Shown one piece after another: positions 46,166 through 59,200 of a stretch of 64,000 nucleotides of DNA. Below the pieces are notes generated by a model, which saw nothing but the letters and a program-made list of their open reading frames with translations, ran no database searches and was not told the origin of the DNA. Made by a program: the position numbers and the translations under genes. The stretch is from NCBI GenBank assembly GCA_025531455.1, contig JAMYHL010000055.1, positions 1 to 64,000 of the forward strand, in the 5' to 3' direction. This stretch comes from Apiotrichum sp. Y4204 (Eukaryota > Basidiomycota > Tremellomycetes > Trichosporonales > Trichosporonaceae). Position 1 is the first letter of the stretch, and every line of letters begins with the position of its first letter.

Positions 46166-47187
46166 TGTAGATGGTCAAGACTGTATTCATCGCTTTCAGT
46201 GTAGTTGTATGTACATGATGGAGATAGGGATATAAGGATGGGAGGGGGAGGAACGGCGGTCTGAAACGCCAGTCTATAGCATTCCGCTGTCATCAACAAC
46301 CGTCGCACACACTGCATAACGATTGCCGCCGAGGCACTCTACCATCGACATTCCACAGCTCATTCGCCCCGACTTTGGCCGCACGCCGATGCGCACCCCA
46401 AACCCAAACCCGTAACTCAAAGGTTGTAACAGGACTCTGCACAATGTGTGCCGCACTCGGTGCCTGCGTTCATTACGTGTGCCTGTGACGGCACAAAGCA
46501 CGCTTCACCGGCGGAAACGCGGGTTTGATGATTAAACTCGGAGCGGTGACATAATTGTTTATATCAGCTTTGGTCATGGTTATGTTTACGCTGATCTGGG
46601 GACTTCGGTAACAGCTGTCTGGCAAAATGGTGCCCTACGCAAACCATGTAATATCCACTGTCCGCACTAATTTTTCGAGCCTATTCTGCTCTGCTCAGTC
46701 ACAGCGGAGCTAGAATCCAAGAGCTAATGCTCATGCTGGTGTGAATCTATGGTGACTTGCATCATGGGGTGACGCTACAAACTACAGGAGGGGCGTGCTA
46801 GACGCAAGCGGAGAGAGAGAAGAGGGGGCGCCAAGGCGCGGGGTGACGGAGAGAAAGAGAGAGGGTGGTAGTCGTAGCGCCATGCACCAGGCTGGCGGCG
46901 TGCGCCGGGCAAGTAAGATATATACTGTAGTAGTCCGCGGTGTACGGCTCGCGTACGGGGCGGATTATAGACCGGTAGTCGATACAGGCATGATTTGGAG
47001 TTTGGTGTAAAAGAGGCCTTGTCGAGACACTCGACGAGGTGTGTCCCCGAGCGAAGACATTGTCGGGGACGCCCGAAAGCAGATGGAACCAAAAGAAGTT
47101 ATAAGAAAAGCGAAGAATAAAAGTCAAGTCAAGAAAGGACAAAGACGAGAAGGATGTCCACATAAACCCAGAATGAGAAGAGAGCGA
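46166..47187. other. Intergenic, convergent ends
   Basis: About 1 kb with no supported gene, between the Sos7-like gene and the minus-strand barrel protein. Confidence 0.45.
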
Positions 47188-48113
47188 TTACTGCGCGGCA
47201 ATCACAACAAGGCGGCCAAAGGTGGCGACCAGGTTGTTAAGGGACGCGAGATTACCGCCGGCTTCCTCATCGCTGACAGAGTTGGACACGACAACGTCAA
47301 CCGGGACGTTGGTGCTGGAGGAAGTGGGGTGGGTAATGTTGAGGGCCGACGCGGTAGTCGTGGGAAGAACAGTCGTGTTGGAAGCAATCGAGGTGCTGTT
47401 CAGCGACGCCGAAACGGTGGAGGCAATGGAGGACGACGGCACAAGGGTGCTCGAGGGCGAGGCAGAGCTCATCACCGACGACGACGACGACGACGAAGGC
47501 GCGGCCTCAGACGACGGAGGCGCGAGGGACGCAACGGCCTCGGAGGTCTGGGGAGGGGGAGGAGGGGCCTCGGAGGTCTTGGGAGCAGGCGGGGGAGTGT
47601 TCTCCTGAGGGGGAGGAGTCCACTCAGGGGTCGGCGAAGGAGGCGGGGGAGGGGGAGGGGTCTCCTTAGGAGGGGGAGGGGGAGGAGTCTCCTTGGGAGG
47701 GGGACTCTCACCGCCGCCGCCGCCAAGCGTCCACGACATCTGGAAGCGTCCAACGCCAAGAGGGTTGAAGATCTGGAAGAGGGTCGGCGACATGTCGAGG
47801 TCACCGAACGCGCAGCCAGGGCAGAGGTCGACGACAGTGGCGGTCGCCGTCTTTCCTCCAAACGAAATGGTAACGGACTGGCCACAGAGGGAGCCACCCG
47901 AGTACTGAGGGGCGTTCATGGCAACGACCAGTTCACCATCGTTGCTGAATGTCAGCACGTGCAGGCGTGACACTTGACTTACTTGTAGTTGCCACAGGCG
48001 CCAAGACCGACGGCATAGTGGGTGGCTTCACCCGAGAAGCCACGCTTCTGGAGGGGAAGGGCGAAGGCAGCCTGGGTAAGGGCAAGAGCCGAAACAAGGA
48101 GACGAGCAAACAT
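47188..48113 (-). CDS. Secreted double-psi beta-barrel (RlpA-like/expansin-like) protein, probably wall- or GPI-anchored
   Basis: Two exons, 47983-48113 and 47188-47944, with a 38-nt intron, give 295 residues. The signal peptide MFARLLVSALALTQAAFA is followed by a Kex2 site LQKR. A DPBB domain comes next: ATHYAVGLGACG, GELVVAMNAPQYSGGSLCG, TVVDLCPGCAFGDLDMS and GVGRFQMSW, with its four cysteines present. After residue about 130 comes a long PPPPP/KETPPPP stalk, a Ser run encoded by a TCG-type repeat, and a Ser/Thr-rich region. The end is a hydrophobic tail (LNNLVATFGRLVVIAAQ) resembling a weak GPI signal. Such proteins are common in basidiomycete walls, and some bind chitin or other polysaccharides; enzymatic activity is not implied. 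The upstream region is pyrimidine-rich on the sense strand. Confidence 0.88.
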
Positions 48114-51100
48114 CTTGATTTGGCTGTTTGGGTTTTAAGGATAGGTGAGGGAGCGGTGTCTATCGATAATAGAATGGACTGCAGGTTAGGTCATGTCATT
48201 GGGCCGAGAGAGATAACAATTGCTTGGCCGCAGCCAGGCAACGCTCGGAGGTGCTCACATTGCAGAGGAGCCTGCGGTGTGGTTCGGTCCGGGGAGGGCG
48301 GGACACGAGCTGGAGAGAAAGAGAGGACGTAGAAGTCGTAGGTGGTGGTGATGGGCACGCGAACGAGGAGCTAGTCGTCGAGTCGGGTGTCCGGGGTGGT
48401 GGTGTTGCTGCTGTCGATAGTGTCGATGACGGAGACCGGCTACGAGAGAGGACCACGACAAGCAAGGAGCGACAAGGGAAAGAGAGAGTGACTGAACGCA
48501 GGAGCGACTGTTAAAAGAGGAATGACAGACGGGCCGGAGCGCGAGAGAGAGAGTGTGTGTGTGAGTGAGAGAGTGAAAGAGAGTGTGGGGGTTCACGCCG
48601 AAAAGAGAGTGTCTTTGGTTCGGACAAGGGCACGCAGGAGAGAGACAGAAGAAAAGAGAGTCTGTGTGGTGGTGAGCAGAGGGAAAAGAGGATGATGGGA
48701 TGGGGATGGGGGGATGAGGGATGAGGGTGGATCCGGGGGTGCTACACGCTGCATGGTGCACAGTGCACGCTGGACGCTGTGCTCTGACTGACGATGAATG
48801 GCCATTCTGGGTTCTCTGGTACGAGGCACGCCCTCACGCGGCTGAGATGGATGGACTCTGTCCTGACGCCTGCCGCGCGTCGAGCGGTGTACACACAGAT
48901 CGACACCGCCCGCACCGCCCAAGGACGCGCCCGGATCCTCATCAGGGGGAAGGTCTGTCTATTTTATTTTTTTTCGGGGTCCTCTCGAAACGAGGGTCCC
49001 TGTCACCCCTGGATCCCGGACCGATCAACGCCTGGGGTTCTGTGCCGCGCCTCCCCGGTGCGCCAGGCTGCTTGGCGTTAGCGCCATTCTTCGTGCGGAT
49101 CGTCTGGGACTAGAATCCGGGACAAACGCGAGAACGCCAACTTGTCGCTTTAGGCACGAGGCACATCCGTCTTTCCTCCAGGGCCTGGTCCTCGCCCGAG
49201 CCGCTTGCCGGGCCGCCCTTGTGCTCTTGGCCTCTGGGATCTGTGTGCCTCCTGTCCTTTCCCTTGGCTTCCTGTTGATTCCCTCCCAGGTCCTTTTCCC
49301 TGAATCTTGCACTCCCTCTTCGCGTCTCGAAGGGCTTCCGACCTCCAGGTCTCTGGCAGATCCACTCCGGTTTGGACCGACGTCGACACCGGCCCACCCG
49401 GCCGGCTACGGCGCCACCACCGACGCCAAAGGCTCACTCTGCATTCATAATGACATCGACGGGCGGTGAATACGCAATATCGGAACATGCACCACACCCA
49501 AGGATAAGGAAAAGGAGCAAAACTTTCGGGGTGCGAGCTTATCGCCGTCTTGGGACACTTTTGGCATATGCTGGGCTTCTGGACTTTGGGGCTTGACGCT
49601 TTCTTTTCTAGCGCCAGAAACTGTCAAAGAGGACGGAAAGAATGTGTGGCTCACGGCACGCAGCTCGGCGTGCGCCTGCTGCATTCTGGGGACCGGGGGG
49701 CGGATCGCCGCTGAAAGTCTCCTGATCGCCTGCTTCCTGCTTCCCCGCTTCCAGTCCTCTGGTCTCTGGAAGCTGTTGGGGCTAGGCACTAGATGGACCA
49801 CCGGGTTATCGATTTTCAAGGGTCTTTGCAAACCATGGCCTTGGTCTAAGATAATCGGCGATGTCGTGTGCGCGTCATGGGCGCAGCTCGGCGTTGATCA
49901 ACGATAGAGGTCGTGTGAAGTGTGAAGAGCGGGCGAGCGCGAGCGAGCTCGCGAGCTAGATGTGGCAGGTGGCATGTGGCATGTGGATGCGACTACGTGA
50001 GTGGCACAATCGCAATTCGTCACGGAAGAGGTGTGTGGACTCTTGGGCTGGCGGTCGTGGAAATCAATTTGTCTCCCAAGTGCCACAAAGATGGTCAACA
50101 CCCTCGATCAAGAGAAACGATTCGCACACTATGGGGATCAGAGCTTGCTTCTTGGCGCCCGTCATTGTCCCCGAGGGAAAAGCTGAAGACCTCAAGGCTT
50201 CAGGTGTGGCAGTCCTAACACGATCCAGTGACAGTGGGGATGGAAGCAGCTCGAACCGACGTAGTTCCCAGCATCCTTGAATCCCATGTGTGGCACAGAA
50301 CGTCATAGCGCTCAAGCTGCACTGCTACTGGTGCCCGCTGGCTGTGCGCAAGTCGCAGTACCTGGGAGTGGATTGACTGCTGTTTCTTTGATGCAGACTC
50401 CCCTACGATGGACGTTTCCAACACCTTGGGCTATGCCGTGCCCCGGTGCCAGGCGACCATTACTGTGCGACAGATCCTGAGTAATGAGTGCTTCCCCGAA
50501 TCCGCGGTGGCCGTTCGGTCTCGTCCAAAGCGCTGCAGCTTTCACGCAGGGCCCACACGGGGATGATCGGAATGGCCGACATCTGAGGCATTGGACAGCA
50601 CGCCTGCTCATGCCTTGAGATCTTGGATCTTCCAAGACAGGGTGACGGGGCATAGGGAATGACCAGGAGTTACCAGTTACCTGGCCCCTGGCGCCTGGGT
50701 GGACTGTCCGACGGCACAGCGCGGGATGACGGAGTAACGGATCAGTTATACTCAGTTACTCGATGACGCGGTGTGTTTGCGTGTTTGGTTGTTTGGTTGT
50801 TTGGTTGTTTGTTTGTTTGTGCTGTGTTTGTTTGGCTCGATTGGCTCGATCGTTGCCCTGTAGCTTGAAGCATGCATGTCCAGCTGTGGTGCATGTGGTG
50901 CCCAGTGCAGTATGCTTACATGCTTAGACGTTTTCGCCAAACATGTTGTGCACAAGATGCAGCATGCCGCAGCATGCTGCGTGTGATGCAAACCGTCACT
51001 ACCAGCGCACGCTCCCAGCAGGACAATGTCCAGTCTACCAACCGTGCACTAGGACTACAAAGGCACAACAAAACGAGTCCGCCGGCGACGGGCGGACATT

Positions 51101-52131
51101 CCGGTCCACTCGCTGAGGCGCCGCCCTCCACGCTCCGCTGCGAAACCCGGATCCCACATCACGGACCCATTGAGCGTCCACTCCGACGGCCCAAGCGCCG
51201 CTCCAGACCGCTCTTGGATCCGGGTTCCGCGATGCCCGCCGCCTATCGAGGACCCCGTTGTGACAGTTACCTCATTCCGTGGCACTAGTCGTTCCCCGCA
51301 CACCATGGTACGCCACAATCATCTTGTCGCCCGAGCAGCGGTTACGGCAACAGTGAACGTACGCGGTAACACCCCATTTAGCAGCGCTGCCAGAGGAATA
51401 AATAAAAAAAAAACAAAGCATCAATTGCACGCACAACATGCACAACAATCACACATGATGCATGTGGGCCGCCCACTGCCGTCATTCACAAATACCCATT
51501 ATCCCAATTGGGAGACATCCGGAACACTTCCTGTTTGGGTAATCAAGAGTGGCGCAGAGGGAATATTTTTTGGGGTCCTGTCGCTTTGACAAGTCTTTAT
51601 CACTACTATGCTCAGCTTAAGCTTAATGATATTATTATGACGTGGAAAACCTGGGAAACGCGGTCTGCACGCTCTCACAGCGTGCATGACTGGGAGCTTT
51701 CTTATCAGAAATCCGACGTGTACTTTTCACCCCGATCCGCCTCTCTCACGGTCGCTTCTAGCATCGTCGTCGCGATCGCATGGAGCGAGCACAAAACCAA
51801 CTCACAATTCGGTGCCACCCCCTCCTTACAAGTGGTGCTGAACAACCGTCCTTTTCTTTGTTGTTTCGCCATCCATCATCCGCATAATCGCCTCCTAAAA
51901 GTGAGTATCACTCCCCCTTTTCTTCTCACTATTGCGCACGCGCACGCATGATTACACAACCTCAATCATCTGTCAATCCACGTAAAAGACGCTTCCTGCG
52001 GGTCGACAGCCTCTGCCGAGAAAACGAAACTATCACAATGATACCCTTCCCAGATTTTCCCCTTTCAATCACTCATCTGGAGATCTTTGAAACTGACACT
52101 ATTCCTCCAGCCCAGCACCTAGCGTTGCGCG
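48114..52131. other. Gene-poor stretch of 4 kb
   Basis: The first 600 bases are C/T-rich on the minus strand and probably belong to the barrel protein leader. The rest contains scattered short frames without protein-like composition and the TTTGG microsatellite near 50782. A TATA-like or pyrimidine-rich promoter for RPB11 lies at the right end. No gene is supported. Confidence 0.4.
50782..50820. repeat. (TTTGG/TTTG)n microsatellite
   Basis: A run of GTTTGGTT units grades into GTTT units over about 39 bases. Confidence 0.85.
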
Positions 52132-52749
52132 ATGTCGGGCCGGATCAACCAGCCGAACCGCATCGAGTCGTGGCTGCTCCAGGACGACGAGAAGCGGCTG
52201 ACCATCACCGAGGATGCAAAGATTGCGAATGCTGCGACGGTCGTCCTGCGCGCACAAGATCACACCCTCGGGAACATGTTGAGAGCGTGAGTCGGAATAG
52301 GGTCTGGGTGAGGGCGTTGGGGGACCGCGAGGTGTTTCGCACGTGATTGTGACCTCGTCAGCTTGTGACCCAACGCCAGCTGGCCCATATTTGTACACCA
52401 ATACTGACTCTCCAGCCAGCTTCTCCTCGACCCGACGGTCATGTTTGCAGGGTACAAGATGGCGCACCCGTCCGAGAACGTGATTACGCTCAAGATCCAG
52501 ACGGATGAGCGGTCGAATCCGGCAGACGCGCTCAAGCGAGCATGTCAGCTGCTCATCAACCAGACCCTGGCGATTAAGAAGCAGTTCCAGGACCAGGCGC
52601 GCAACATTGAGATGGGCATGGGCCCCGATGCGGCGCTTCCCGCGGCAGGCGGGTACGACCCGTATGGCGACGGGTTTGGCGCGACGACGACTACGGTTGG
52701 TGGGCAGGTGCGCGCGGACCCGGCGAGCGCGGACGCATACGACTTTTAG
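52132..52749 (+). CDS. RPB11: RNA polymerase II subunit RPB11
   Basis: Two exons, 52132-52286 and 52416-52749, with a 129-nt intron, give 162 residues. The N-terminus NRIESWLLQDDEKRL and the core DHTLGNMLRAQLLLDPTVM followed by FAGYKMAHPSENVITLKIQT are diagnostic of RPB11, which pairs with RPB3 in an alpha-like heterodimer for Pol II assembly. The DHTLGN motif sits just before the splice site, and the acceptor restores AQLLLDP exactly. The C-terminus after about residue 118 is longer than in yeast or human (Gly/Ala/Asp-rich, ending DAYDF). The AC19 (Rpc19) paralogue was considered; the ESWLL opening favours RPB11. Confidence 0.95.
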
Positions 52750-53116
52750 TGGATTGGGGAGATTGTGACAAGAACGCAAAAGAAGACTCATGAGCGCATA
52801 GATTTGGACGGCACCAGTAGCCCTTTGTTGTATGCATGGCCGAGGCCAGTGTGTAGCGTGCAGGACCGAGGGGCAGGGAGCGAAGGGGAAACTGAGCTGC
52901 ACGAGACGAGGGCGACACGTCTCGTAAGACACGGCCGATCCATCACTCACTATGCGCTCAGCAATGCCTCATCTCAGTGAGGCGTTCACCACCCACTACG
53001 CATCTCGGCCAAGAAATATATCATGTAGCATGTCTCAATCTAGATTAATCTAATAATACAAGATGCGATCCAACAAAAATCATGTCAATATCCAACCCCC
53101 TGAGATTGTTCTGTCT
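52750..53116. other. Intergenic, convergent ends
   Basis: The region lies between the RPB11 stop and the stop of the MFS gene on the other strand. It is A/T-rich near 53020-53090, as in terminator regions. No gene was found. Confidence 0.5.
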
Positions 53117-55286
53117 CTACACAGCCGCAAGCAGCTTCCTATCCTTCATCATCCGCGTCGCAACAAGTAAACCCGTCGCGACGGCAAGCATGCTCCCGCC
53201 GAACGCGATCGCGTGCGGGAAGCGGGCGAGCTGCTCCGCGTCACTTCCCGCGCCGACGATTGCGCCAAAGATGGGCGGCCCGCAAAGCTGCGCAAAGGAC
53301 TGGACCACTGGGGGTGTTAGTTTATTGCACCATCGTTGCAGGGGGAAATGCCGAATGTCGAGTGTCAAGCTCTCTATGTCCCAATGATACTTACTCAGTG
53401 CCATACCAATCAGCGTGCCCGCCTGGCTGGGGTCGCGCGCGCTGGCGGTGACCATTGGGCCCTGGAGCGCGACGGGTGCGCCCGAGACAAAGCCGTAGAG
53501 CACGCAGAGCACGATGAGCGCACCGGCCGTCTTCATCGCCAGCCACGCAAACATGAGGACGACCATGGCGGCCATGCCCATGATTGCTACGTTGAACGTG
53601 CCGACCCTGTCCGCTGCGAGACCCGAAAAGACGCGGCCAAAGCCGCTTGCGCCGTTTGTTATCATCCTGGCATTAGTATGAGTGAAGGCTTAGATGTGTA
53701 AGGACTTACAAGAGGTACGGCGCCAGTGTTCCCAGTCCAACGAGACGGCCGTAGCTGCCGATGAACGTCAAGAAGCTAAAGAAGCCAAACACGAGGCACG
53801 GGAACGAAAAGGCGACGCAGGCGTAGCGCGGATTGCGGAACTCGTCAAAGCGGAACAGCTTGCCCGGCGGACGGGGCGGGAGGCGGGTGCGTACCAGCAG
53901 CGCGGAGATGCTGCCTAGGACGGCGACGAGGAGGGCGATGACGCGGACGGTCCAGCCAAAGCCGATGCGGGCCGGGAGGTTGGCGACGATTGCAGGCCAG
54001 ACGATCGCACCCGCCGACGAGCCGGTCATGAGCACGCCACTGGAATTAGCGAGAAGATACTTTTATTCACTCACAAGGCTAGTCCGCGCCGGAGGAAGAA
54101 CCACTGCCCGACAGCGCCCATGGGGACAATGAACATGAGGTCCATGCCCATGGCCATGAGCGTTGCGTGGCAGAGAAAGATCTGGTAAAACTGGGTGCAG
54201 AACGAGAGGAGGATGAACGCGAGGGTGAGAAGTACGGTGCCGGCGGCGAGCAGCGGGCGGCAGCCGTACCGGTCAAAGAGGGGGCCGGTGAACACGCAGC
54301 TGAAAAAGCAGACGGCGGCCTGCGTCGAGCCAATCCACGCAACCTCCGAGGAACTGTACCCCGTCAACAGCTCGGCTTGGTAGTAGACCTGGAACGCGCC
54401 GACACTGCCTGCCAGGCCGAACGCGCACACCGCCGCACACCATCCTCCGATAAGGACGAGCCATGCCTGTGGTCAGTAAAGTCCCACAACGCTCCCGACT
54501 ACTCACCTCCATCCCGCCATCGGGATACTCGATCTCCTCGCCATCATCAAGCACCTCGACAGCGACGAGCTCCTCCACTTCCTCGGGATACTCCTTTTCG
54601 TCCTTTTCCGCCACAGAAAGCGCGGTGAGCACGCGCCCGAGCGGCCCGCCTCCAACACTGGTGACCGTTCCCGCGCGGCGCCTTCCACGCGTCTCGACAC
54701 GCGCCAAGCCAAGATTCACAAGCGACGCCGCGTCCGCAAACGTGTGATTCGACATGGTGCTCACGCGGCTCGCCGAGCGCCCGAGCGCGCTCGCCCCGTG
54801 GAAAAGCGGCGGCTGGTGTGCATGTGCCAGCCCGTTCGGCGGCGTGATCGGCCGCGAGGTGGGTTCCTCGCCGCCAATCGTCGGGATCGCGCCGGATCCA
54901 GCACCCGCGGAAAACGCCCGCGGACGCGTCTGCGACTGCCGCGGACGCCGGGAGCGGACCGTGCCGCGCTCATCATCGCCGGTAGAGGAGAAGGAAGAGG
55001 TACGCCCCAGCCGCGGGGGATTCGGATTCCCCCGCGCCGCGCTCGCGACGTTGATGGACGCGCTGCGCTGCGGCTTGTTGAACACGGGCAGTGGCGCGAG
55101 TTCATGGCCGTCGCGCCTCTCGTGGTGGTCCTCGTGCTCGGCATGCGCTGCCTGCTCTCCATGCTCTGGCGGGTCGGGCGCAAAGACGTCGTCAAGCTCG
55201 TCGAGCTCGAGCGCCTCAAGCTCCTCGTCGTCCTTTGTCGGCGTGCCCGCCAGCGTCGCGTCCGAGTCGCGCTTCGAATCCGGCAT
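53117..55286 (-). CDS. MFS transporter, monocarboxylate-porter (MCT) type with long cytosolic N-terminus
   Basis: Five exons, 54507-55286, 54075-54466, 53710-54039, 53395-53666 and 53117-53307, with introns of 40, 35, 43 and 87 nt, give 654 residues. The entire first exon (260 codons) encodes a cytosolic tail that is acidic, Ser/Arg-rich and probably regulated by phosphorylation. It ends in YPDGGME, which joins across the first intron to AWLVLIGGWC. This restores the PDGG-x-x-AW motif that marks helix 1 of the MCT family. Twelve helices follow; RYGCRPLLAAG and the glycine-rich GASGFGRVFSGLAADRVG fall at the expected loops. Fungal members include Mch-type carriers and riboflavin or carboxylate transporters, so the substrate is unknown. 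The last intron is a multiple of three, so reading through it would leave a frame open. Confidence 0.88.
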
Positions 55287-56212
55287 TGTGTTAGGGTGTC
55301 GTGTGTCGTGTGATGAGATTCTGTAATGAGCTCTGTGTGGGGGTGTCTGTCGCTGTCCCCAGCGATATCAATCAGGCGTCAAGTACGTCGTAGTCGTAGT
55401 ATATCCAAACACAACATCTCTCCAACAGATGACACAGTACTATGCACGTAAAAAAATATCGCAGACTCCAAGAAACGCAACCGCAACGGCATGACGGGTA
55501 GTGTGTGAAGTCAGATCTGGCTCGGAAAATATGCGCGGGCGGCACGTCACCTCGGGCCGGAGATGGCCGGCGGCGCGGAGCTTATCCCACCGTAACCGAG
55601 CAGCGCAAGTTGCCCGGTCCCCGCCAGTTGCCGCTGTCGTTGTCGGGGCTGGGCCGCTGAGCCAAGCCGCTGACGGAAACGCCCGCTTGCCCGCAGGCCC
55701 AGGCGCGTGCCTAGTTCCGGCGGCCAACAGCAACGGCTTTGGCTTGTCGTATAACTGCAAACCGCAGTCAGACAGCAATTGGAACTAATTGATGAGCTAG
55801 AAAATTGTAGAATGCTCGCAAATGCACGAACGTGGGTTGTCGCGTCGGGCAATATAAAGTTCGGATGAGTGGAATGCACGTAGTTACACGGCCAGACGCG
55901 ACTGACATTAATGAGCGTCGTCCATACAGTACCACTGCCGTTGATCCGATGACACCGATTACAGTATGATCACCACACCATCCAGATACCAGAGGCGCAC
56001 ATGGTGGATAACCTCGATGGCTAAAGATAGACTCACTCACCACTGGTCTCCGCCGCGTCGACGAAGATCCGATCCCGGCGGCTGCAGCTCCGGCTCAATA
56101 AATAGAGTCTAACAAGATCCATCGATCCGTCTATGCGGGTATCTAACCATGCAGCTTCTACAAAAATCTACGACAAATGTACAGGGGGCGGACATGGAAC
56201 ATGATCGCGCGT
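55287..56212. other. Intergenic
   Basis: Promoter of the MFS gene and 3' flank of the ABC-F gene. No supported gene was found. Confidence 0.45.
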
Positions 56213-59200
56213 CTATTCGTCATCATCGGTGTCGGGCTCACGCTCGCCGCCGTACGTCAGCCAGTTGAGCTTGCGGATGCGGCGACGCTCCTCCTGCGCC
56301 TTGATCTCGTTACGCGTCTTCTTCTTCTTCTTCTTCGGCTTGAGCGCGAGCTTGGCCAGCTTGGCGAGGTCGGCGTCCTCAGCCTCAGAGTTGACAGTAG
56401 AGTTGACGGTGGAGTTGACGGCAGAGGTCGCGGCGGAGGTGAGCGCAGACATGGGCGTCGCGTCGCCGGTCATAGGGGTGGCAGCGCCAGTGCGGGGCGT
56501 GCCGCGCGACGAGGGAACACGCGAGTTGGGCGCCGAGTCGTCAAAGTTCTCGTCCGCGAGGGCAACGCGGCCAGCGTGGGTGAGAACACCGTTGTCGACG
56601 TTCCAGATCTCGGGGCAGAGCGCCGAGACAAACTCGGTCGAGTGCGAGATGATGCACACCGCACCTCCCCACTCGCGAATGGCGACGGCGAGACCACCAA
56701 GCGCCTCACGGTCCAAGAAGTTGGTAGGCTCGTCGAGGAAGAGGCACTGCGGGCGGTTGAACATGGACGCGGCAATGACGACCTTGACCTTCTGACCACC
56801 GGAGAGACCAGACATTTCGTTGTACTGGGCAATGTCGCCGTCGAGACCGACGGCCTCGAGGACCTCACGGACGGCAGCAGCGGAAGTGTCACGCATACCG
56901 GCACCCTCACGAGACGACTCCATGTCGTCAAACTGGCCGACCAGCTTCTGGAAGCCCTTCTCGAGAAGGACGTCACGGGGGATCCAGGCGTTCCACCTGT
57001 GGTCGAGACCCTTGAACTTGATCTCGTACTGGAACGACTTCTTGAGCTTCTGGCGACCGAGGATGCACTCAATCTTGCGGAGCTCGCCGTTGCGGCCCTC
57101 AATAGGACGCTCCATCATCTCAATGTCCTCGTCGGTGAGGACACGGGTCGCCTTCTCGAGCATCTCACGATCGTGACCGTCCTGGTAACGCCACTGGATG
57201 TACTGAACGGCAGTCTTGTCGAGGTGCTGGTTGATGTGGTGGAACGCGTGCTGGGCGACGTAACCGACACGGAGCGCGGGGTGCTTGTGCACGGTACCCT
57301 CCTGGGGAACCGTCTCGCCGGTGAGGAGCTTGATGAGGGTCGACTTACCGGCACCGTTGGGGCCGACAACACCGACACGCGACGAGAGCGAGAGAGAGCA
57401 AGTGGCGTTCTTGAGCGAGGGCTTGGAAGCACCGGGGTAGGTGAAGGTACAGTTTGAGAGCTTGAGAATCGCACGCGTGTTGGAACGCACACCGACCAGG
57501 TTACCGGGTGGGGGGAAGGTGAACTTGATCGACGTGGCCGCAAGAGTGTAGTACGACTTGGCGGCGGGGACACGCTCAACAAACTTGGAAAGGTTGCCCT
57601 TGTAGTAGACAAGCTTCTTCTGCTCGTAATGGATAATGTCGGTACAGACATTGTCGAGGAAGCCAGAGTCGTGCGAGACGATCATGCAGGTCATCTGGGG
57701 AAGGTTGTTGAGGTAGTCCTCAAGCCAGGCAACAGTCTGGACGTCCAAGTGGTTGGTAGGCTCATCGAGGAGGAGAATGTCGGCACCGATAAGCATGGCA
57801 CGAGCAAGCTCGAGCTTCATCTTCCAACCACCAGAGAGCGAGGCGACGGGGTCCTGCTGCTTCTCCTCCGAAAAGCCGACGGAGAGGAGCATGTCGGCAA
57901 CCTCCTTGCGCTCGCGGCCGGCGAGCTTGGGGTCAGCGGCGATAAAGTCAACAATCGCGGCTGAGGTGTCCTCGCCCTGGAGGGCGTGCTCCACCATGAT
58001 GGTGCGGAGCTCGTCGGGAGGGGGGAAGCCCTCGACCTTGCCGTCACGAATGGCCTTCATGAGGGTGGACTTTCCAGCACCGTTAGCGGCGCAGATACCG
58101 TAGCGGCGGCCACGGCGGAGCTTGAGGTTGGTGTGGTTGAGGAGGAGAAGACCACCGTAGGCGAGCGAGAACTGAATGTCGCAGACAAGGGGGCCGTCAG
58201 TCTCGTCGTCCTCCTCCGGGGGCGCAAACCTGGCCCTGTCGAGGTCCATGAAGGCCTTGCGGAGGGAGGTGGCAACAGTGGGACCGGCCTCGGAGCCCAT
58301 AAGGAGCTTGAAGAACGAGGCAACCGCCTTGCCCTCCCAGATCTCCGCATCGAAGCGGCGGAGGTCGACGAGGTCGGCAATAATGTTCGCCTCGTGCTCA
58401 ATCGCGTTGGCGACGATGGGGTTGTTGGGCATCGACCACATAGCGCCAAGGGGAACGGTCGGCTTCTTGGGGAAGTTGGGAACGTCGATGAAGGGCGCCA
58501 TGACCTGCAGCGTCTCGTTGACCGACGCGATAACGTCACGGGGAGGAAGGGGGGTGGCGGTCGCCGATGCACCGGCGCCGTGGAGAATGTCGAGGGCAGT
58601 CTGGGCAAAGGCACGGATCTCGGGGAAGGCGGCACCGGTGGCGATCTGCTCGACACCAGTGACAAGGGAGCCGAGGTAGCGGGCAGCGACGGTCGGGTCG
58701 CGGACAAGCTTGACGAGGTTGCCGATAACAACGCAGGTCATGCGCTGCGTGTCGGTGGAGCGCTCCTTGAGAGCACGGGTGAGGAGGGGCACCATGACGG
58801 CCAGGGTGGGGCCAGTGACCTCGGCCACAAAGGTGGTGGAGCTCAATCCCTTGATGGTCTTCGGGACGGCGGCGGGCGACGCCATGGCGTCGACAAGGAG
58901 GTTGACGTGCTTGAGGACATCCGGGTTCGGGAGTGTACCGCAGAGGGTGGTGGCAGCCTTAGTAGCAGCCGCGGCGACCTCGGCCTTGGTGTCGTGCATG
59001 GCCTTCTCGACAATGGGAATCGTCTCACCAAGCTCCATGGCAACCCACTCCTCGGCACCAGGCTTGACGAGCTCCTCGATCGCCTTGCAAGCAGCGACCT
59101 TGGAGCGCCAGCCCTTGCACTCTTCGAGGGCGCGGGTAAGAGACTGGATGACGGGGCGCGTGGCCTCGGGCGGGCAGATCTTGATCAGGGCCTTGATCGC

